Positions 43,720 to 53,884 are shown, counted from the stretch's first letter. The stretch: 55,363 nucleotides of DNA from Anaerosalibacter bizertensis (GCF_009696605.1 NZ_VULR01000014.1:1-55363), one strand, 5' to 3'. Notes: generated from the sequence alone by a model not told the origin. Numbers and translations are program-made.

Positions 43720-46683
43720 CTATATTTTATTTATTTTAATATATACATCATCTATAAACTTTTTACTATCATCATAATCTTCAAATTCTACACCTGTATT
43801 TAAAGCTTTAAAATGTTCTCTTCCACAATGAATCTTTCCTTGTTCTATATCCCTTAAATCTTCAGATTTTATGCTTCCTTTAGTTTCTACAACAAAATAT
43901 AATTTTTCATTTCCTTTTTCTTCAACTAAAATTGCCCAGTCTGGGTTATAGAATCCTAATGGGGTTTTTATTTTAAATTCAGATGGAAGTTTTGTATATA
44001 ATTTTATAGCATCATTAGCTTCAAAACTTTCAGCAAAAGTCCTCTCAACATTTGAATCATAAACTACATATTCATGGGTAGATTTTCTAGCTTCATATAG
44101 ATTTTTCGATAAATAACCTGTTAGCTCATTATTCAAGAATAATTCCTGACAACTATAAGCTTCTTCACCTATCCTAGTATATTTAATACCATCAACTAAA
44201 AGTAATCTCTTCTTTCTATTTATAATACTAGCAACTTCTCCAATATACTTTTGTGGATTTATTTTAAAATCTTCTAATGTTCCTGAGCCATCTAAAATAC
44301 TAGCAATAGTTTTTCTAGTTAAATCCGTCTGATTTTGCAAAATAGTAAGAACATCAGGCAATTTTTCATAGTTTGAATCTACAACTTCAACTTTTCTATT
44401 ACCTTCCCGAATCATAACCCCAGCTTCACTAATATCAGATTTCGCTTTTTCCATTATAATCTTTGTCCTATCTATTCTAACATTTCTATTTATAGCAAGT
44501 GAACACTCTTTAACTAACCTTTTAGAATCTACACTTACAGAATAGTTAGTTTTATATTTTATTTTTTCCCACAGATCTTTAAATTCATCAGATAATATAA
44601 CTTCTTTCTTAGGTTTAACTATTCTCTTATCATTACGATCTTTAATTTTAACACCAGAAGCCATCTTCTCAAGTAAGAGCTTGATATCTTCTTCTATATC
44701 TTTAAACTCCTTGTCTATTTCAAATAAATTCTCCTTAATTGCAACTTGAAGCTTCCTAGTTACCTTGCCATTATCTTCTATATATTTCTTTTCTAAAAGA
44801 TTTTCAAATATTTTTTCAGATCTTTCCTCTCCGATATACTTCATTTCTCCATATTCTTCAACTTTAATATTAGAAAAACTATGTTTTTCAATAAATCCAA
44901 ACTTAATTCCTGCATCTTCTTCATATTCTTTTTGCAGTCCTTTAGCAAATTCTTCATAAGATTCATTAGCCATGACAGTCAATGTGTTTATATCAAAACC
45001 TTCAGTTCTTTTACCATCTTGTTTGACAGCAAGTCTAAGACCTCTCCCAATTTCCTGTCTTTTCTTAGTGATAGATTTAGTCTCATTTAATGTACAAATT
45101 TGAAATACATTTGGATTGTCCCATCCTTCCTTAAGGGCCGAATGGGAAAATATAAATCTAAGTTTAGAATCAAAACTTAAAAGTTTCTCCTTATCTTTCA
45201 TAATCAAATTATAAGTATCTTCATCATCTCTTGAGTTTCCAGTTTTTGAATCCTTTATTCTTCCTTTGTTGTCTTTTGCAAAATATCCATTATGGGAATT
45301 TTTAATATGCTCATCTATATCTTCACCATTTAATAATTTTTGATATTTAGGTTTATTTAAAAGTTTTCTATACTCTTCTTCAAACCATTTAGCATACTTT
45401 CCATTTTCTGTACTTCCATCTTCATTATAGATCCTGTAATTATCAACTTTGTCTATAAAGAATAAGCTTAAAACTTTAACACCTTCCTTATTAAGTCTAA
45501 GCTCCTTTTCTAAATGCTCTTCTATAGTCATTCTTATTTGTGCCTTTTTTATAATATCATCATCTATTCCACCTATATTTTGTCCCAATGCAATTATATC
45601 TTCTTGACTAGTAAAATCTATATACTCGTTTCCTTCTTCGCAATATATATCATTAATTATATAACCACTATAGAGATCCCTTCCACGAGACAATCTAAAC
45701 AAATCATCATTTTGCCTTACAGTTATAGGCTTTCTTTTTAATTTCCCATTTTCCATTGCATCTATTTCTACTTTGGCAGTAATAGGACTTTTCTTATTAT
45801 CTACACTAAGAAGTTTAATATAAGGAGTATTGTGATCATCTTCACTTGTAATACTAGCTACTTCAATCTGCTTAACTAATTTTCTTTCATAAGCATCAAT
45901 AGCATCTAATTTATACATTAAGTTGATTTTTTCCCTATGAGTTGCTGAATATCTTAAAAGGCATAGAGGATTCAATGATTTAACTGCTTTTTTTGCATTA
46001 TTAGTATTTATTACAGATTGGGGTTCATCTATTATGACAATGGGATTGGTTTGCTGAATAAGTTCAACAGGCTTGTTCCCACTTAATTTATCGTTGGTTC
46101 TATGAAATATATTACCTAAACCTTTTTTAGTAAAATTCTTATTAAAGGCCTGAATATTAATAATCATTATCTGTATATTATTACTTATAGCAAAATTTCT
46201 AACCTCTTCTAAATTATTAGAATCATAGTCAAAATACTCATAGGGTTCATTTTTGTAAAGCATTCTAAAATCCTTCTCAGTCATTTGGAGGGATTTATAT
46301 ACACCTTCCTTAATAGCAACTGAAGGTACAACTATAATAAACTTTTTAAATCCATATTTCTTATTTAATTCCATTATGGTCCTAAGATATACATAGGTTT
46401 TTCCCGTTCCAGTTTCCATTTCTATGCTGAAATCTAAATCCTCTAGTCTTTCCGACTGCTTAAGACCGTTTCTAAGTTGTATGTTTCTGACGTTCTCTAA
46501 TATATCTTCCTTTGATATGGATAGTTTATTGCTAACTCCGTCATCAAAAGTCTTAATCATCTGTTGTCCATAGTTCTCTACCGTAAATATTCCATTTTCA
46601 ATTGGCTGTCCTTCAAATATATCTACTATAGAATTTATAGCTTCTAATTGAAAATCTAGTTTGTGGTCAAATTGTATCTTCAA
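43720..46683 (-). CDS. Type III restriction enzyme, Res (helicase-nuclease) subunit
   Basis: About 987 residues. SF2 helicase motifs: Walker A METGTGKTYVYLRT (about 89-102), DEPQ in VIIDEPQSV (219-222), SATHRE (motif III) and QEIGRGLRLAVKQ (motif VI). The C-terminal PD-(D/E)xK nuclease has YNPDWAILVEE (Asp915) and VVETKGS (Glu933, Lys935). It works with Mod to cut at inversely oriented sites after ATP-driven translocation. A GTG at 46692 sits within GGAGGTG, which is the ribosome binding site; the TTG at 46683 is the better start. Four-gene operon member, 12 bases after mod. All catalytic motifs intact. Confidence 0.92.
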   Translation of the reverse strand: MKIQFDHKLDFQLEAINSIVDIFEGQPIENGIFTVENYGQQMIKTFDDGVSNKLSISKEDILENVRNIQLRNGLKQSERLEDLDFSIEMETGTGKTYVYLRTIMELNKKYGFKKFIIVVPSVAIKEGVYKSLQMTEKDFRMLYKNEPYEYFDYDSNNLEEVRNFAISNNIQIMIINIQAFNKNFTKKGLGNIFHRTNDKLSGNKPVELIQQTNPIVIIDEPQSVINTNNAKKAVKSLNPLCLLRYSATHREKINLMYKLDAIDAYERKLVKQIEVASITSEDDHNTPYIKLLSVDNKKSPITAKVEIDAMENGKLKRKPITVRQNDDLFRLSRGRDLYSGYIINDIYCEEGNEYIDFTSQEDIIALGQNIGGIDDDIIKKAQIRMTIEEHLEKELRLNKEGVKVLSLFFIDKVDNYRIYNEDGSTENGKYAKWFEEEYRKLLNKPKYQKLLNGEDIDEHIKNSHNGYFAKDNKGRIKDSKTGNSRDDEDTYNLIMKDKEKLLSFDSKLRFIFSHSALKEGWDNPNVFQICTLNETKSITKKRQEIGRGLRLAVKQDGKRTEGFDINTLTVMANESYEEFAKGLQKEYEEDAGIKFGFIEKHSFSNIKVEEYGEMKYIGEERSEKIFENLLEKKYIEDNGKVTRKLQVAIKENLFEIDKEFKDIEEDIKLLLEKMASGVKIKDRNDKRIVKPKKEVILSDEFKDLWEKIKYKTNYSVSVDSKRLVKECSLAINRNVRIDRTKIIMEKAKSDISEAGVMIREGNRKVEVVDSNYEKLPDVLTILQNQTDLTRKTIASILDGSGTLEDFKINPQKYIGEVASIINRKKRLLLVDGIKYTRIGEEAYSCQELFLNNELTGYLSKNLYEARKSTHEYVVYDSNVERTFAESFEANDAIKLYTKLPSEFKIKTPLGFYNPDWAILVEEKGNEKLYFVVETKGSIKSEDLRDIEQGKIHCGREHFKALNTGVEFEDYDDSKKFIDDVYIKINKI

Positions 46684-46695
46684 TTGATTCACCTC

Positions 46696-48540
46696 CTATA
46701 TACTAACTACTTCCTCTATTCCATTATCATTTAAACTTAGCTTAGCATTTAACTTTATTTCATCATTTTTAAATCCAGTATCTTTAAAAACTACCATTGG
46801 ATTTGGCATCTTATTTTCTTCATTTAATTTTAGTATTTCTTCTACTACATCATTGTCTATATGATTGTCTAAACATATATAAATAGCACCAAAACCTACA
46901 TTATAAATGGTCTTGCCATTTACTTTATGTTCTTCTATTGGAGCAGTTAAATCTATACCATATTTTAATATTATTTCATAAAGTATATCTTCTTCATTTC
47001 TATTTGGTACAAAATTATTGACTAAATTTTCCATAGTAAAGTCCTTGTCCATATACTCTGGATTCCATTCTTTTATATTTGAACTATCTAGTTTAAAAGA
47101 CTTAAATCCTATATCTAAATCTTCTATGCCTTCTTTGTCTTTATTGTCTTCCAATATTTTATCCCCTGCTCGCCTTATTCTTTCACGTCCTATATCTGCA
47201 ATAGTTTTATATCCAGCTTTATACGCTTCAGATTTTTCATCGGTAGGCTCTGGTAGTTGTACCATTATAAATTTACGATTTCCACCATCTTCTGCATTTA
47301 GGTCCATGACTGCGTGGGCAGTGGTGGAGGATCCTGAGAAGAAGTCGAGGATTATGGAATCTTTGTTAGAAACTAGTGCACATAAATATTTCATTAACTC
47401 AACAGGCTTTGGATAATCGAACAATTTATCTTGTAACAAATTAAATAATTTTCTATTAGCACTATCAGTATGTCCAACTAATTCATAGGGTAAAATAGTT
47501 TTTGAAATCAATCCTTCTTGTTCATTTAGATACCTTTTTACTTGCGGCCTTTTATCCGCATCCTCAGGGAGATATATTCTATTGTCTTTTATTAATTTAT
47601 ACATTGTCTCTTCTTTAAATCTCCAACCACTGGGATAAGGTTCTTTATATGTTTTCCCATTATATTCTATATCATAACCCCTTTGTCCAGCAGCAGTTAT
47701 ATTATCTAACCTATATAATCCCCTTCCATCATTATCATCGTACTTGTAATATCTATCCGATTCCTTTGTTCTAGCTAATCTGTTAAATTGATTTATTTTA
47801 CCTATATCTTTAGAAAAACATAATATATAATCATGGTCTTCTGATACATATTTGTTATTATTTTTTGTACTATATGTTTTTTGCCAGATAAAATTCGCTA
47901 CAAAATTATCCTCCCCAAATACCTCATCGCAAATCTTCCTCAAGTTATGAACCTCATTATCATCTATAGATATAAATATTACTCCATCATCTGTAAGCAG
48001 ATTCCTTGCAAGTCTAAGTCTAGGGTACATCATGTTTAACCAGTCTGTGTGGTATCTTCCACTGGTATCTGTATTGGTAGAGAGTTTATGTCCTTCTTCG
48101 TCTACCTGTTCTGTAAATTCTAGATAGTTTTTCATATTATCTCTATAGTTATCCTTGTAGACAAAGTCCTTCCCTGTATTATAAGGTGGGTCTATGTATA
48201 TCATCTTTATTTTCCCATGATAGGATTTTTGAAGTAGTTTAAGTACTTCTAGATTATCTCCTTCTATATATAAGTTTTCTGTTTCATCCCAATTCTTACT
48301 ATTATCTTTATCAGGTCTTAATGTTCCTGTTGTTGGAGTTTGAGATAGTCTTATGGCATCTCTTTTACCATTCCAATTAAAACTATATCTTTCTTCACTT
48401 TCTTCTATATCCTCTCCAAGGATTAATTGTAGCTTTTCAAAGTCAATTTTATCCTCTGTAAATACTTCTGGAAATATTTCTTTTAGTCTTTTTATGTTTT
48501 CCCTTTCTATATCCATACTTTCACCATTAATCTTCTCCAT
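46696..48540 (-). CDS. Type III site-specific DNA adenine methyltransferase, Mod subunit
   Basis: About 614 residues. Catalytic motif IV DPPYNTG (117-123) precedes the AdoMet motif DFFSGSSTTAHAVM near 395, the beta-class order typical of type III Mod. The variable middle region (about 180-380) is the expected target-recognition part. It methylates adenine-N6 in the recognition site and gives Res its specificity. An ATG 24 bases earlier lies within the DUF4391 gene. The ATG at 48540, right after AAGGAGG and the DUF4391 stop, is the real start and indicates coupling. Confidence 0.92.
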   Translation of the reverse strand: MEKINGESMDIERENIKRLKEIFPEVFTEDKIDFEKLQLILGEDIEESEERYSFNWNGKRDAIRLSQTPTTGTLRPDKDNSKNWDETENLYIEGDNLEVLKLLQKSYHGKIKMIYIDPPYNTGKDFVYKDNYRDNMKNYLEFTEQVDEEGHKLSTNTDTSGRYHTDWLNMMYPRLRLARNLLTDDGVIFISIDDNEVHNLRKICDEVFGEDNFVANFIWQKTYSTKNNNKYVSEDHDYILCFSKDIGKINQFNRLARTKESDRYYKYDDNDGRGLYRLDNITAAGQRGYDIEYNGKTYKEPYPSGWRFKEETMYKLIKDNRIYLPEDADKRPQVKRYLNEQEGLISKTILPYELVGHTDSANRKLFNLLQDKLFDYPKPVELMKYLCALVSNKDSIILDFFSGSSTTAHAVMDLNAEDGGNRKFIMVQLPEPTDEKSEAYKAGYKTIADIGRERIRRAGDKILEDNKDKEGIEDLDIGFKSFKLDSSNIKEWNPEYMDKDFTMENLVNNFVPNRNEEDILYEIILKYGIDLTAPIEEHKVNGKTIYNVGFGAIYICLDNHIDNDVVEEILKLNEENKMPNPMVVFKDTGFKNDEIKLNAKLSLNDNGIEEVVSI

Positions 48541-48541
48541 A

Positions 48542-49285
48542 CTATACCTCCTTAAGTTCTTCAAATAATTTGGTTCTTTTCTTTTCTTCTTTTTTTAGTT
48601 TAATATTTAAATCCACTCTTCTTCCTATATCTACTTCTCCTATTATTTCATTTCTATAGGATAATATATTTCTATCTATTTTTATAAGTTTATTATAGCT
48701 TTCTTGAAGTCTTTCCAAAGGCTGTTTTGAAATAGCTTCAAAATTATCTACTTCCCTTGAAAGTTCTAATGCATAAGTCTTTTTATATAAGTCTTTATAG
48801 TATTCATATAAATTGGTATTATTTAAATACATTATGGATATTAAATAATCTTCTACATTTTTAAAATCATATATATTCTTTAGTACTAAAATATCCTCTA
48901 TAATATTATTTTCCCCAGTTTGTTTATCCAATCTTTTTTGGCAAAGAGATAGATTTATAGCCCTATCATATTTTATAAATAATATTACTGGATATTGAAT
49001 CATCTTATTCATTATTTCTGATATTTCTTCTTCTTTGCCTTCTTTTATGAGATTTAATTCTATTATAGCAATCTCTAAATATTGTATGTTTTCGTCTTCA
49101 TATTCTGGTATATTGATAATGTTAGGCTTTATCATAGTTACTAAACTTATATCGTCTACATAATTTTTAATTAAGTTCTTCTGATTCTGTTTTAAGTTTC
49201 CATTTTCATAAAAAAACTTTTTAAATATCTTTTGATTTAATAGATATTCATCTTTTATATTAAAGACTTCCATTATCTTTTCCAT
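48542..49285 (-). CDS. DUF4391 domain protein
   Basis: A 247-residue protein of the DUF4391 family. Family segments visible are NLIKEGKEEEISEIMNKMIQYPVILFIKYD (about 77-107), INLSLCQKRLDKQ and the C-terminal coiled LNIKLKKEEKKRTKLFEELKEV. The family is repeatedly encoded with SNF2-type helicases and type III Mod/Res genes, and no activity is assigned. The gene sits five bases after the helicase and abuts mod, so all four proteins are likely made together. A PD-(D/E)xK-like or protein-bridging role is speculative. Confidence 0.85.
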   Translation of the reverse strand: MEKIMEVFNIKDEYLLNQKIFKKFFYENGNLKQNQKNLIKNYVDDISLVTMIKPNIINIPEYEDENIQYLEIAIIELNLIKEGKEEEISEIMNKMIQYPVILFIKYDRAINLSLCQKRLDKQTGENNIIEDILVLKNIYDFKNVEDYLISIMYLNNTNLYEYYKDLYKKTYALELSREVDNFEAISKQPLERLQESYNKLIKIDRNILSYRNEIIGEVDIGRRVDLNIKLKKEEKKRTKLFEELKEV

Positions 49286-49290
49286 TTTAT

Positions 49291-52200
49291 CTACTCCAAT
49301 ATTAAATATGATATAGTTTCAAAGGAATCTATATCTTTATTTTCTATACCTATACTTGTTCCCCCTGGTCTAAATAAAGACATTATCCCATCTTCTTCCT
49401 TCTCACCTAGAATATTTTCTATGGCTTTTTCAAGCAATCTCCTATACTTGTCCATGTTTTTATAATTTTTTGTTTCTTTTTTCAATCTATTTTCCCGCTC
49501 CATATCTACTTCTATATTTTCTTTCCCTATTTTTTTAAGTATGTCTAGTATATTTTTAGTGTGGGTATAACTATATTTTATTTCTTCTTCATCTGTTATA
49601 TAAATTAAATAATATGGATGAAATGGATTATAGTTTTCTGCCTTTATATCTTCATCTACCTGTTTTAATACAAATATTACACCCTTATCATATTCATCCT
49701 TTAAATTTTCTGGTATTTTGGTTATAGCATATAATCCTGTGAAAAATTCTTCTTCATATTTGTCTAGATATTTTTCTAAATCCATTTTAAAATCATTAAA
49801 TGTTAAATCTGTTATTGATATTCCCCCAGATATATCTTCTAAATCCACTACTTCTGTTTTTAGTTTTAAAAGTTGCTTTTGTCTGTATTTTAAATCATTC
49901 ATCTCTTTTTTACTTAAATCTAGGACATTTTCTTCTCCAGTTGAAGATACATCTGATAAAACCATTCTACTTTTAACTCTATTTTCCAAATTAATATATT
50001 CATCTAGCTCCATGTTGGGCCAAAAGTTAACTAATTGAATTACATCATTATTTGAACCAATTCTATCTATTCTACCAAATCGTTGAATTATTCTAACTGG
50101 ATTCCAATGTATATCATAGTTTATTAAATAATCACAATCTTGAAGATTTTGACCTTCTGAAATGCAGTCTGTTGCTATAAGAATATCTATTTCCTCAGTA
50201 AACCCTTTCTTTCTCTCTTTTGAAATAGGAGAAAAATGAGTTAATACTGTATTTATATCTTTAGTATTTACGTCTTTCATAGTAGTTTTATTTTGTCCAG
50301 AACCCTTTATTAGGGCTGAGTTTATATTGTATATATCTTTGAACTCTTGAGCTAAGTTTTCATATAAATAGTCTGCTGTATCAGCAAAGGCTGTAAAAAT
50401 AATAACTTTTTTATTAGCTTTATTTATTGGATTTTCTATTTTGTATTCTATTAGTTTTTTAAGTTCATAGAGTTTTTCATCTCTTTCAGGTCTTATAACT
50501 GCAGTTGCCTTTAAAATTTTCTCCAATTCCCTCTTATCATCTTCTAATTCTGATTTCCACTTTTTAAGATCCATATCCTTTAAATTAATTTCTATCTTTT
50601 CTCCCACTGTTACCATATCTAAATCTTCATCATCTAGTTCTTCATCTATTTCTACTTCCCTAATTTTCTCATTTTGTGAGTTCTCAATTTTATCTATCAT
50701 ATAATCTATCTTCTTTAAAATATTTGCCAGTGTTATCCCAAATGAATGAATAGAACTTTCCATTCTCTTTAGCATATTTACCCTCATAAGCCCTATGATA
50801 TTTTGCTCTCTATCTGTTTGCTTAAATATGGACTTTCCATCTTTAACTTCCGTATCATATTTCTTACTATATACATCTCTTTTAGATGGTAATACATATT
50901 TTAATGGGCTATAGATAGCAAAATTTAATTTTTTTATAATCTTATTTATATCTTCTAGTCTAGGATATTCACCTTTTAAATCTATATCAGAGTAAATATT
51001 CTTAGGCTTTAGTCTCTCAGGAAATTTCCCAATCTCATCAAGCCCATAATATTTTTCTATATGCTTTCTAGATCTAGCTATAGTTATGGCATCTAATAAT
51101 TTGAAATAATCATTATTTACTTCAGATATGAACCTATAAGTGGTTCTTGCCTCATCTGGCAACTCCGACCAAATATTAAACTTAGCTTGTGCTATCCTTA
51201 AAGTTTGTTCTATACTTTTAATCCCAGCACTTTTAAAGGCACTATCATCTTCCTCTGTAATAAAAGCTATTTGATTTTTTAAATCATTCATTTTAGTATT
51301 TACTGGTGTAGCTGAAAGCATTAATACTTTTGATTTTACTCCTGCTTTTATTACTTCCTCCATCATTCTACTATATCTAGTTACTTTTTCTTTTCTTGTA
51401 TTATTATTTCTAAAGTTATGGGATTCATCTATTACAATTAAATCATAATTTCCCCAGTTAATATTCTCAAGGTTTATATCTCCTGAATATCCCGTATATC
51501 TACTTAAGTCTGTATGATTCAATACATCATAATTAAATCTATCATTTACAAAAGGATTTCTATCGTCATTTAATGTATATATAGTCCAGTTTTCCCGAAG
51601 TTTTTTAGGAGCTAAAACAAGCACCCTATCATTTCTAAGCTCATAATATTTTATAACCGATAGAGCTGTAAATGTCTTCCCAAGACCTACTGAATCTGCC
51701 AATATGCATCCATTATACTTTTCTAATTTTTCTATAATACCTCTTGCACCATCTTCTTGAAATTTATAAAGTGTATTCCATATTTTAGTTTGTTCTATTC
51801 CAGTTTGTTTCTTAAATACTCCATCTTTTAAACCAGCCAATTCCTCTGTAAATATACTATATAGTGCTATGAAATATATATACTCTGGAGATTTTGCTTC
51901 TATTAACTCATCTAATATTGATATAAACTCATTCTTTATATTATGTAATCTATTATCTTTAATACTATCTATATATTCAACAATATTATTGTTTTCATCC
52001 TTTGAATGATTCATATATGTATTTAAATAAAAATCCTTTGTTGGTACTATTCCTAAACCATCTAAGGTAAATTTTATATTTCCCATTATTGTAGAAATTG
52101 TACTTTCATTTTCAATTTTTATGATTCCATTGTTCATTATACCAATATCTTTAGAAATGAAAATATCAATATTATCCTTAAGTATATTTTTAATTTCTAA

Positions 52201-52458
52201 AGCTATATATCTTTGGTTTAATTTATTTCTATATTCTCTTTCATATCTTTCACCTAGGATTTTCAGCTTGTTCCAATTTGGATTAGAAATTATTATATTA
52301 GTATTTTTGTTGTTTTTAAATGCTTTTTTAAATTGGTACAAAGCGTAAATAGAATAGTTCATAGAAATAACATCTAGTGTAGAGTTAACATTAATATCAT
52401 TTTTTAAATAATTAAATATTGTATCTTTTCCTTTATTATTTAAATACATAGTCTTCAT
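49291..52458 (-). CDS. SNF2/HepA-type DEAD/DEAH-box helicase of the restriction operon
   Basis: A 1055-residue protein. Residues 1-220 form an N-terminal domain in the position of the PLD-like domain of related helicases, but no HxKxxxxD motif is visible, so it is degenerate or different. SF2 core: Walker A ADSVGLGKT (254-262), DESH box (344-347), LMLSATPVN (motif III) and QRFGRIDRIGS (motif VI, about 790-800). The C-terminal region is long and charged. It starts the operon helicase, DUF4391, mod, res, with AGGAGGG before the ATG. Probable role: DNA translocation or remodelling in anti-phage defence. Confidence 0.9.
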   Translation of the reverse strand: MKTMYLNNKGKDTIFNYLKNDINVNSTLDVISMNYSIYALYQFKKAFKNNKNTNIIISNPNWNKLKILGERYEREYRNKLNQRYIALEIKNILKDNIDIFISKDIGIMNNGIIKIENESTISTIMGNIKFTLDGLGIVPTKDFYLNTYMNHSKDENNNIVEYIDSIKDNRLHNIKNEFISILDELIEAKSPEYIYFIALYSIFTEELAGLKDGVFKKQTGIEQTKIWNTLYKFQEDGARGIIEKLEKYNGCILADSVGLGKTFTALSVIKYYELRNDRVLVLAPKKLRENWTIYTLNDDRNPFVNDRFNYDVLNHTDLSRYTGYSGDINLENINWGNYDLIVIDESHNFRNNNTRKEKVTRYSRMMEEVIKAGVKSKVLMLSATPVNTKMNDLKNQIAFITEEDDSAFKSAGIKSIEQTLRIAQAKFNIWSELPDEARTTYRFISEVNNDYFKLLDAITIARSRKHIEKYYGLDEIGKFPERLKPKNIYSDIDLKGEYPRLEDINKIIKKLNFAIYSPLKYVLPSKRDVYSKKYDTEVKDGKSIFKQTDREQNIIGLMRVNMLKRMESSIHSFGITLANILKKIDYMIDKIENSQNEKIREVEIDEELDDEDLDMVTVGEKIEINLKDMDLKKWKSELEDDKRELEKILKATAVIRPERDEKLYELKKLIEYKIENPINKANKKVIIFTAFADTADYLYENLAQEFKDIYNINSALIKGSGQNKTTMKDVNTKDINTVLTHFSPISKERKKGFTEEIDILIATDCISEGQNLQDCDYLINYDIHWNPVRIIQRFGRIDRIGSNNDVIQLVNFWPNMELDEYINLENRVKSRMVLSDVSSTGEENVLDLSKKEMNDLKYRQKQLLKLKTEVVDLEDISGGISITDLTFNDFKMDLEKYLDKYEEEFFTGLYAITKIPENLKDEYDKGVIFVLKQVDEDIKAENYNPFHPYYLIYITDEEEIKYSYTHTKNILDILKKIGKENIEVDMERENRLKKETKNYKNMDKYRRLLEKAIENILGEKEEDGIMSLFRPGGTSIGIENKDIDSFETISYLILE

Positions 52459-52801
52459 AATGCCCTCCTGTTTAATTGAAAGTAGTTATTGAAGTATATA
52501 CTAATAATCTGTCTATCTATTAATTACTTCTACAATTTATTATATGATCATATCGTTGTAACTTATCTTAGGTTAATATTTAACTCTTTATTTATATAAT
52601 TTTTATATGTTTCATTATATCATATCTAACCTTTCTCAAAATCCTGTATTTATAGGAACTTATTCTTATTATCTTTTATTTTCCTGCACTCTTCTAAGAA
52701 TTTTTAAATCTAGGAATAGTTGTATAAGTAGATTTGAAGAATCTCAAAAATAGTATGAAAAAACACATTATGGAATGTTTAAAAAAGCCAATGACTTGTG
52801 T
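52459..52801. other. Non-coding region upstream of the restriction operon
   Basis: About 340 bases of very AT-rich sequence in front of the helicase gene. No clear consensus promoter, terminator or RNA was recognised. In the part near 52730-52800 an open stretch reading FEESQK, THYGMFKKANDLCLICKEFKG on the + strand looks like torn coding sequence of unknown origin. Confidence 0.4.
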
Positions 52802-53083
52802 TTAATTTGTAAAGAATTTAAAGGCCTTATTGATACTTGTTGGTATTTTTTCAAATTCTTTAAGAAACAAACCAACACAATTAGATACTAAAATAAAGAA
52901 AATTAAATTAGAACCATCTAGATTTAATGAATTAGAAAAAATTATGTATGATAAAACAAATAGTACTGATATTAAAGCTAAAGGATCAGCAGGTGCTAGA
53001 GTTTTTAGCAATTCTAAAAACAAAAAAGTCTCAAAGCCTTTATTTATAAAGGTTTCAAGACTTACGTTTTTACTCATACCCAT
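52802..53083 (-). CDS. Doubtful small membrane protein
   Basis: 93 residues with two possible membrane spans (PLALISVLFVLSYIIFSN and LIFFILVSNCVGLFL) and a basic tail. No good ribosome binding site lies at the usual distance (GGAAGG is about 15 bases away). An overlapping open frame of similar length exists on the other strand. It is bordered by gene fragments, including a torn end VFVVDETGVGEIILIKGR at about 53100-53155. It may be a remnant. Confidence 0.25.
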   Translation of the reverse strand: MGMSKNVSLETFINKGFETFLFLELLKTLAPADPLALISVLFVLSYIIFSNSLNLDGSNLIFFILVSNCVGLFLKEFEKIPTSINKAFKFFTN

Positions 53084-53208
53084 AGTTTGAGGACTTCTAC
53101 CTTCCTTTGATCAGTATAATCTCGCCAACCCCAGTTTCATCTACGACAAAAACTTGAGAAACTATAGGTGCTACCATCATTCGACTTTTGTAAATTCATC
53201 TATTTTTA

Positions 53209-53228
53209 ATGATTGTAGTATTTGTATT
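53209..53228. repeat. Dispersed repeat, copy C
   Basis: ATGATTGTAGTATTTGTATT matches the first block of copies A and B with two to four differences; the second block was not found here. It lies between the doubtful membrane gene and the kinase fragment. Confidence 0.4.
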
Positions 53229-53318
53229 ATTTTATTTGCTAAACATCTATTATGCAATAACGCTCACTATAGCTTAATACATAAAATAAGTCACATGGAT
53301 TTTCCGACCATACTGAAA

Positions 53319-53576
53319 TCAAAGAATAATCTCAATTTCAGTTCCTACTCCAAGCTGACTTTTTATATTGATGGAACCATCGTGAGCCTTTACAATATCA
53401 TTTGCTATAGCCATACCAAGTCCAGAGCCTTTATGCTTTGTCCCGGTATTTGTTCCTCTATAATATCTTTCAAAAATATTTTTAAGATCCTCTTCTTTTA
53501 TTCCCTTTCCATTGTCTTTTATTAATATATGGACTTTATCCTTTTTTCCCCTATTATTTATATAATATACTATCAT
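53319..53576 (-). pseudogene. C-terminal ATPase fragment of a sensor histidine kinase
   Basis: 85 residues covering the end of HATPase_c: G1 box DNGKGIKEED, F box IFERYYRGTNTGTKHKG, G2 box GSGLGMAIANDIVKAHDG, then the terminal GVGTEIEIIL. The N box, the dimerisation domain with the phospho-His and the sensor part are missing. The classical HK type differs from the AgrC-like fragment at 1730-1945. Downstream of an ABC exporter remnant, so another broken transporter/two-component locus. Confidence 0.85.
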
Positions 53577-53600
53577 TACTTATTAAATATATCATATAAT

Positions 53601-53638
53601 AAAAGAACCAAATAAAAAATATGAATTTTGGTTCTTTT
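53601..53638 (-). terminator. Intrinsic terminator after the ABC-2 permease operon
   Basis: Arms AAAAGAACCAAA and TTTGGTTCTTTT with a 14-base loop, ending leftward in TTTTATTATATG; about 45 bases beyond the stop of the small membrane protein gene. Confidence 0.85.
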
Positions 53639-53680
53639 AAAAGTTTCATTTTGTATTTTTAAAATCTTTATTTAAACTTA

Positions 53681-53884
53681 TTATTTATAAGGATAAAATA
53701 TATATACTAATATTATTCCAACTATAGAAAATATAACCCCTGTAACTAAAAAAGGAAAAGTCTTTCCATTCCACGCTTGTTTATTCGTAAAAGCCCTAAA
53801 TCTATAGGACATCTTTCCCAATCCTATAAAAACAAAACCAATTAATAAAATTCCTATACTGAATATATATAATTTGTCTGTCAT
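53681..53884 (-). CDS. Small two-span membrane protein of the ABC operon
   Basis: 67 residues with spans at about 5-24 and 45-63 and a basic cytoplasmic loop (KMSYRFRAFTNKQAWNGK). Its start overlaps the stop of the permease gene by four bases (ATGA-type overlap), so it is coupled to it. No family recognised; may be an accessory subunit of the exporter. Confidence 0.65.
   Translation of the reverse strand: MTDKLYIFSIGILLIGFVFIGLGKMSYRFRAFTNKQAWNGKTFPFLVTGVIFSIVGIILVYIFYPYK

Noticed and set aside
43720-52458. BREX, DISARM or Dnd-type system
   Set aside because: No PglZ, BrxL, DrmA/DrmB, DndB-E or SspB-like proteins are present; Mod and Res are plainly type III restriction subunits.
52830-53090. 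86-codon + strand frame in the region before the kinase fragment
   Set aside because: No ribosome binding site, lysine-rich chance composition, and it overlaps an equally weak minus-strand frame; neither strand is convincing.
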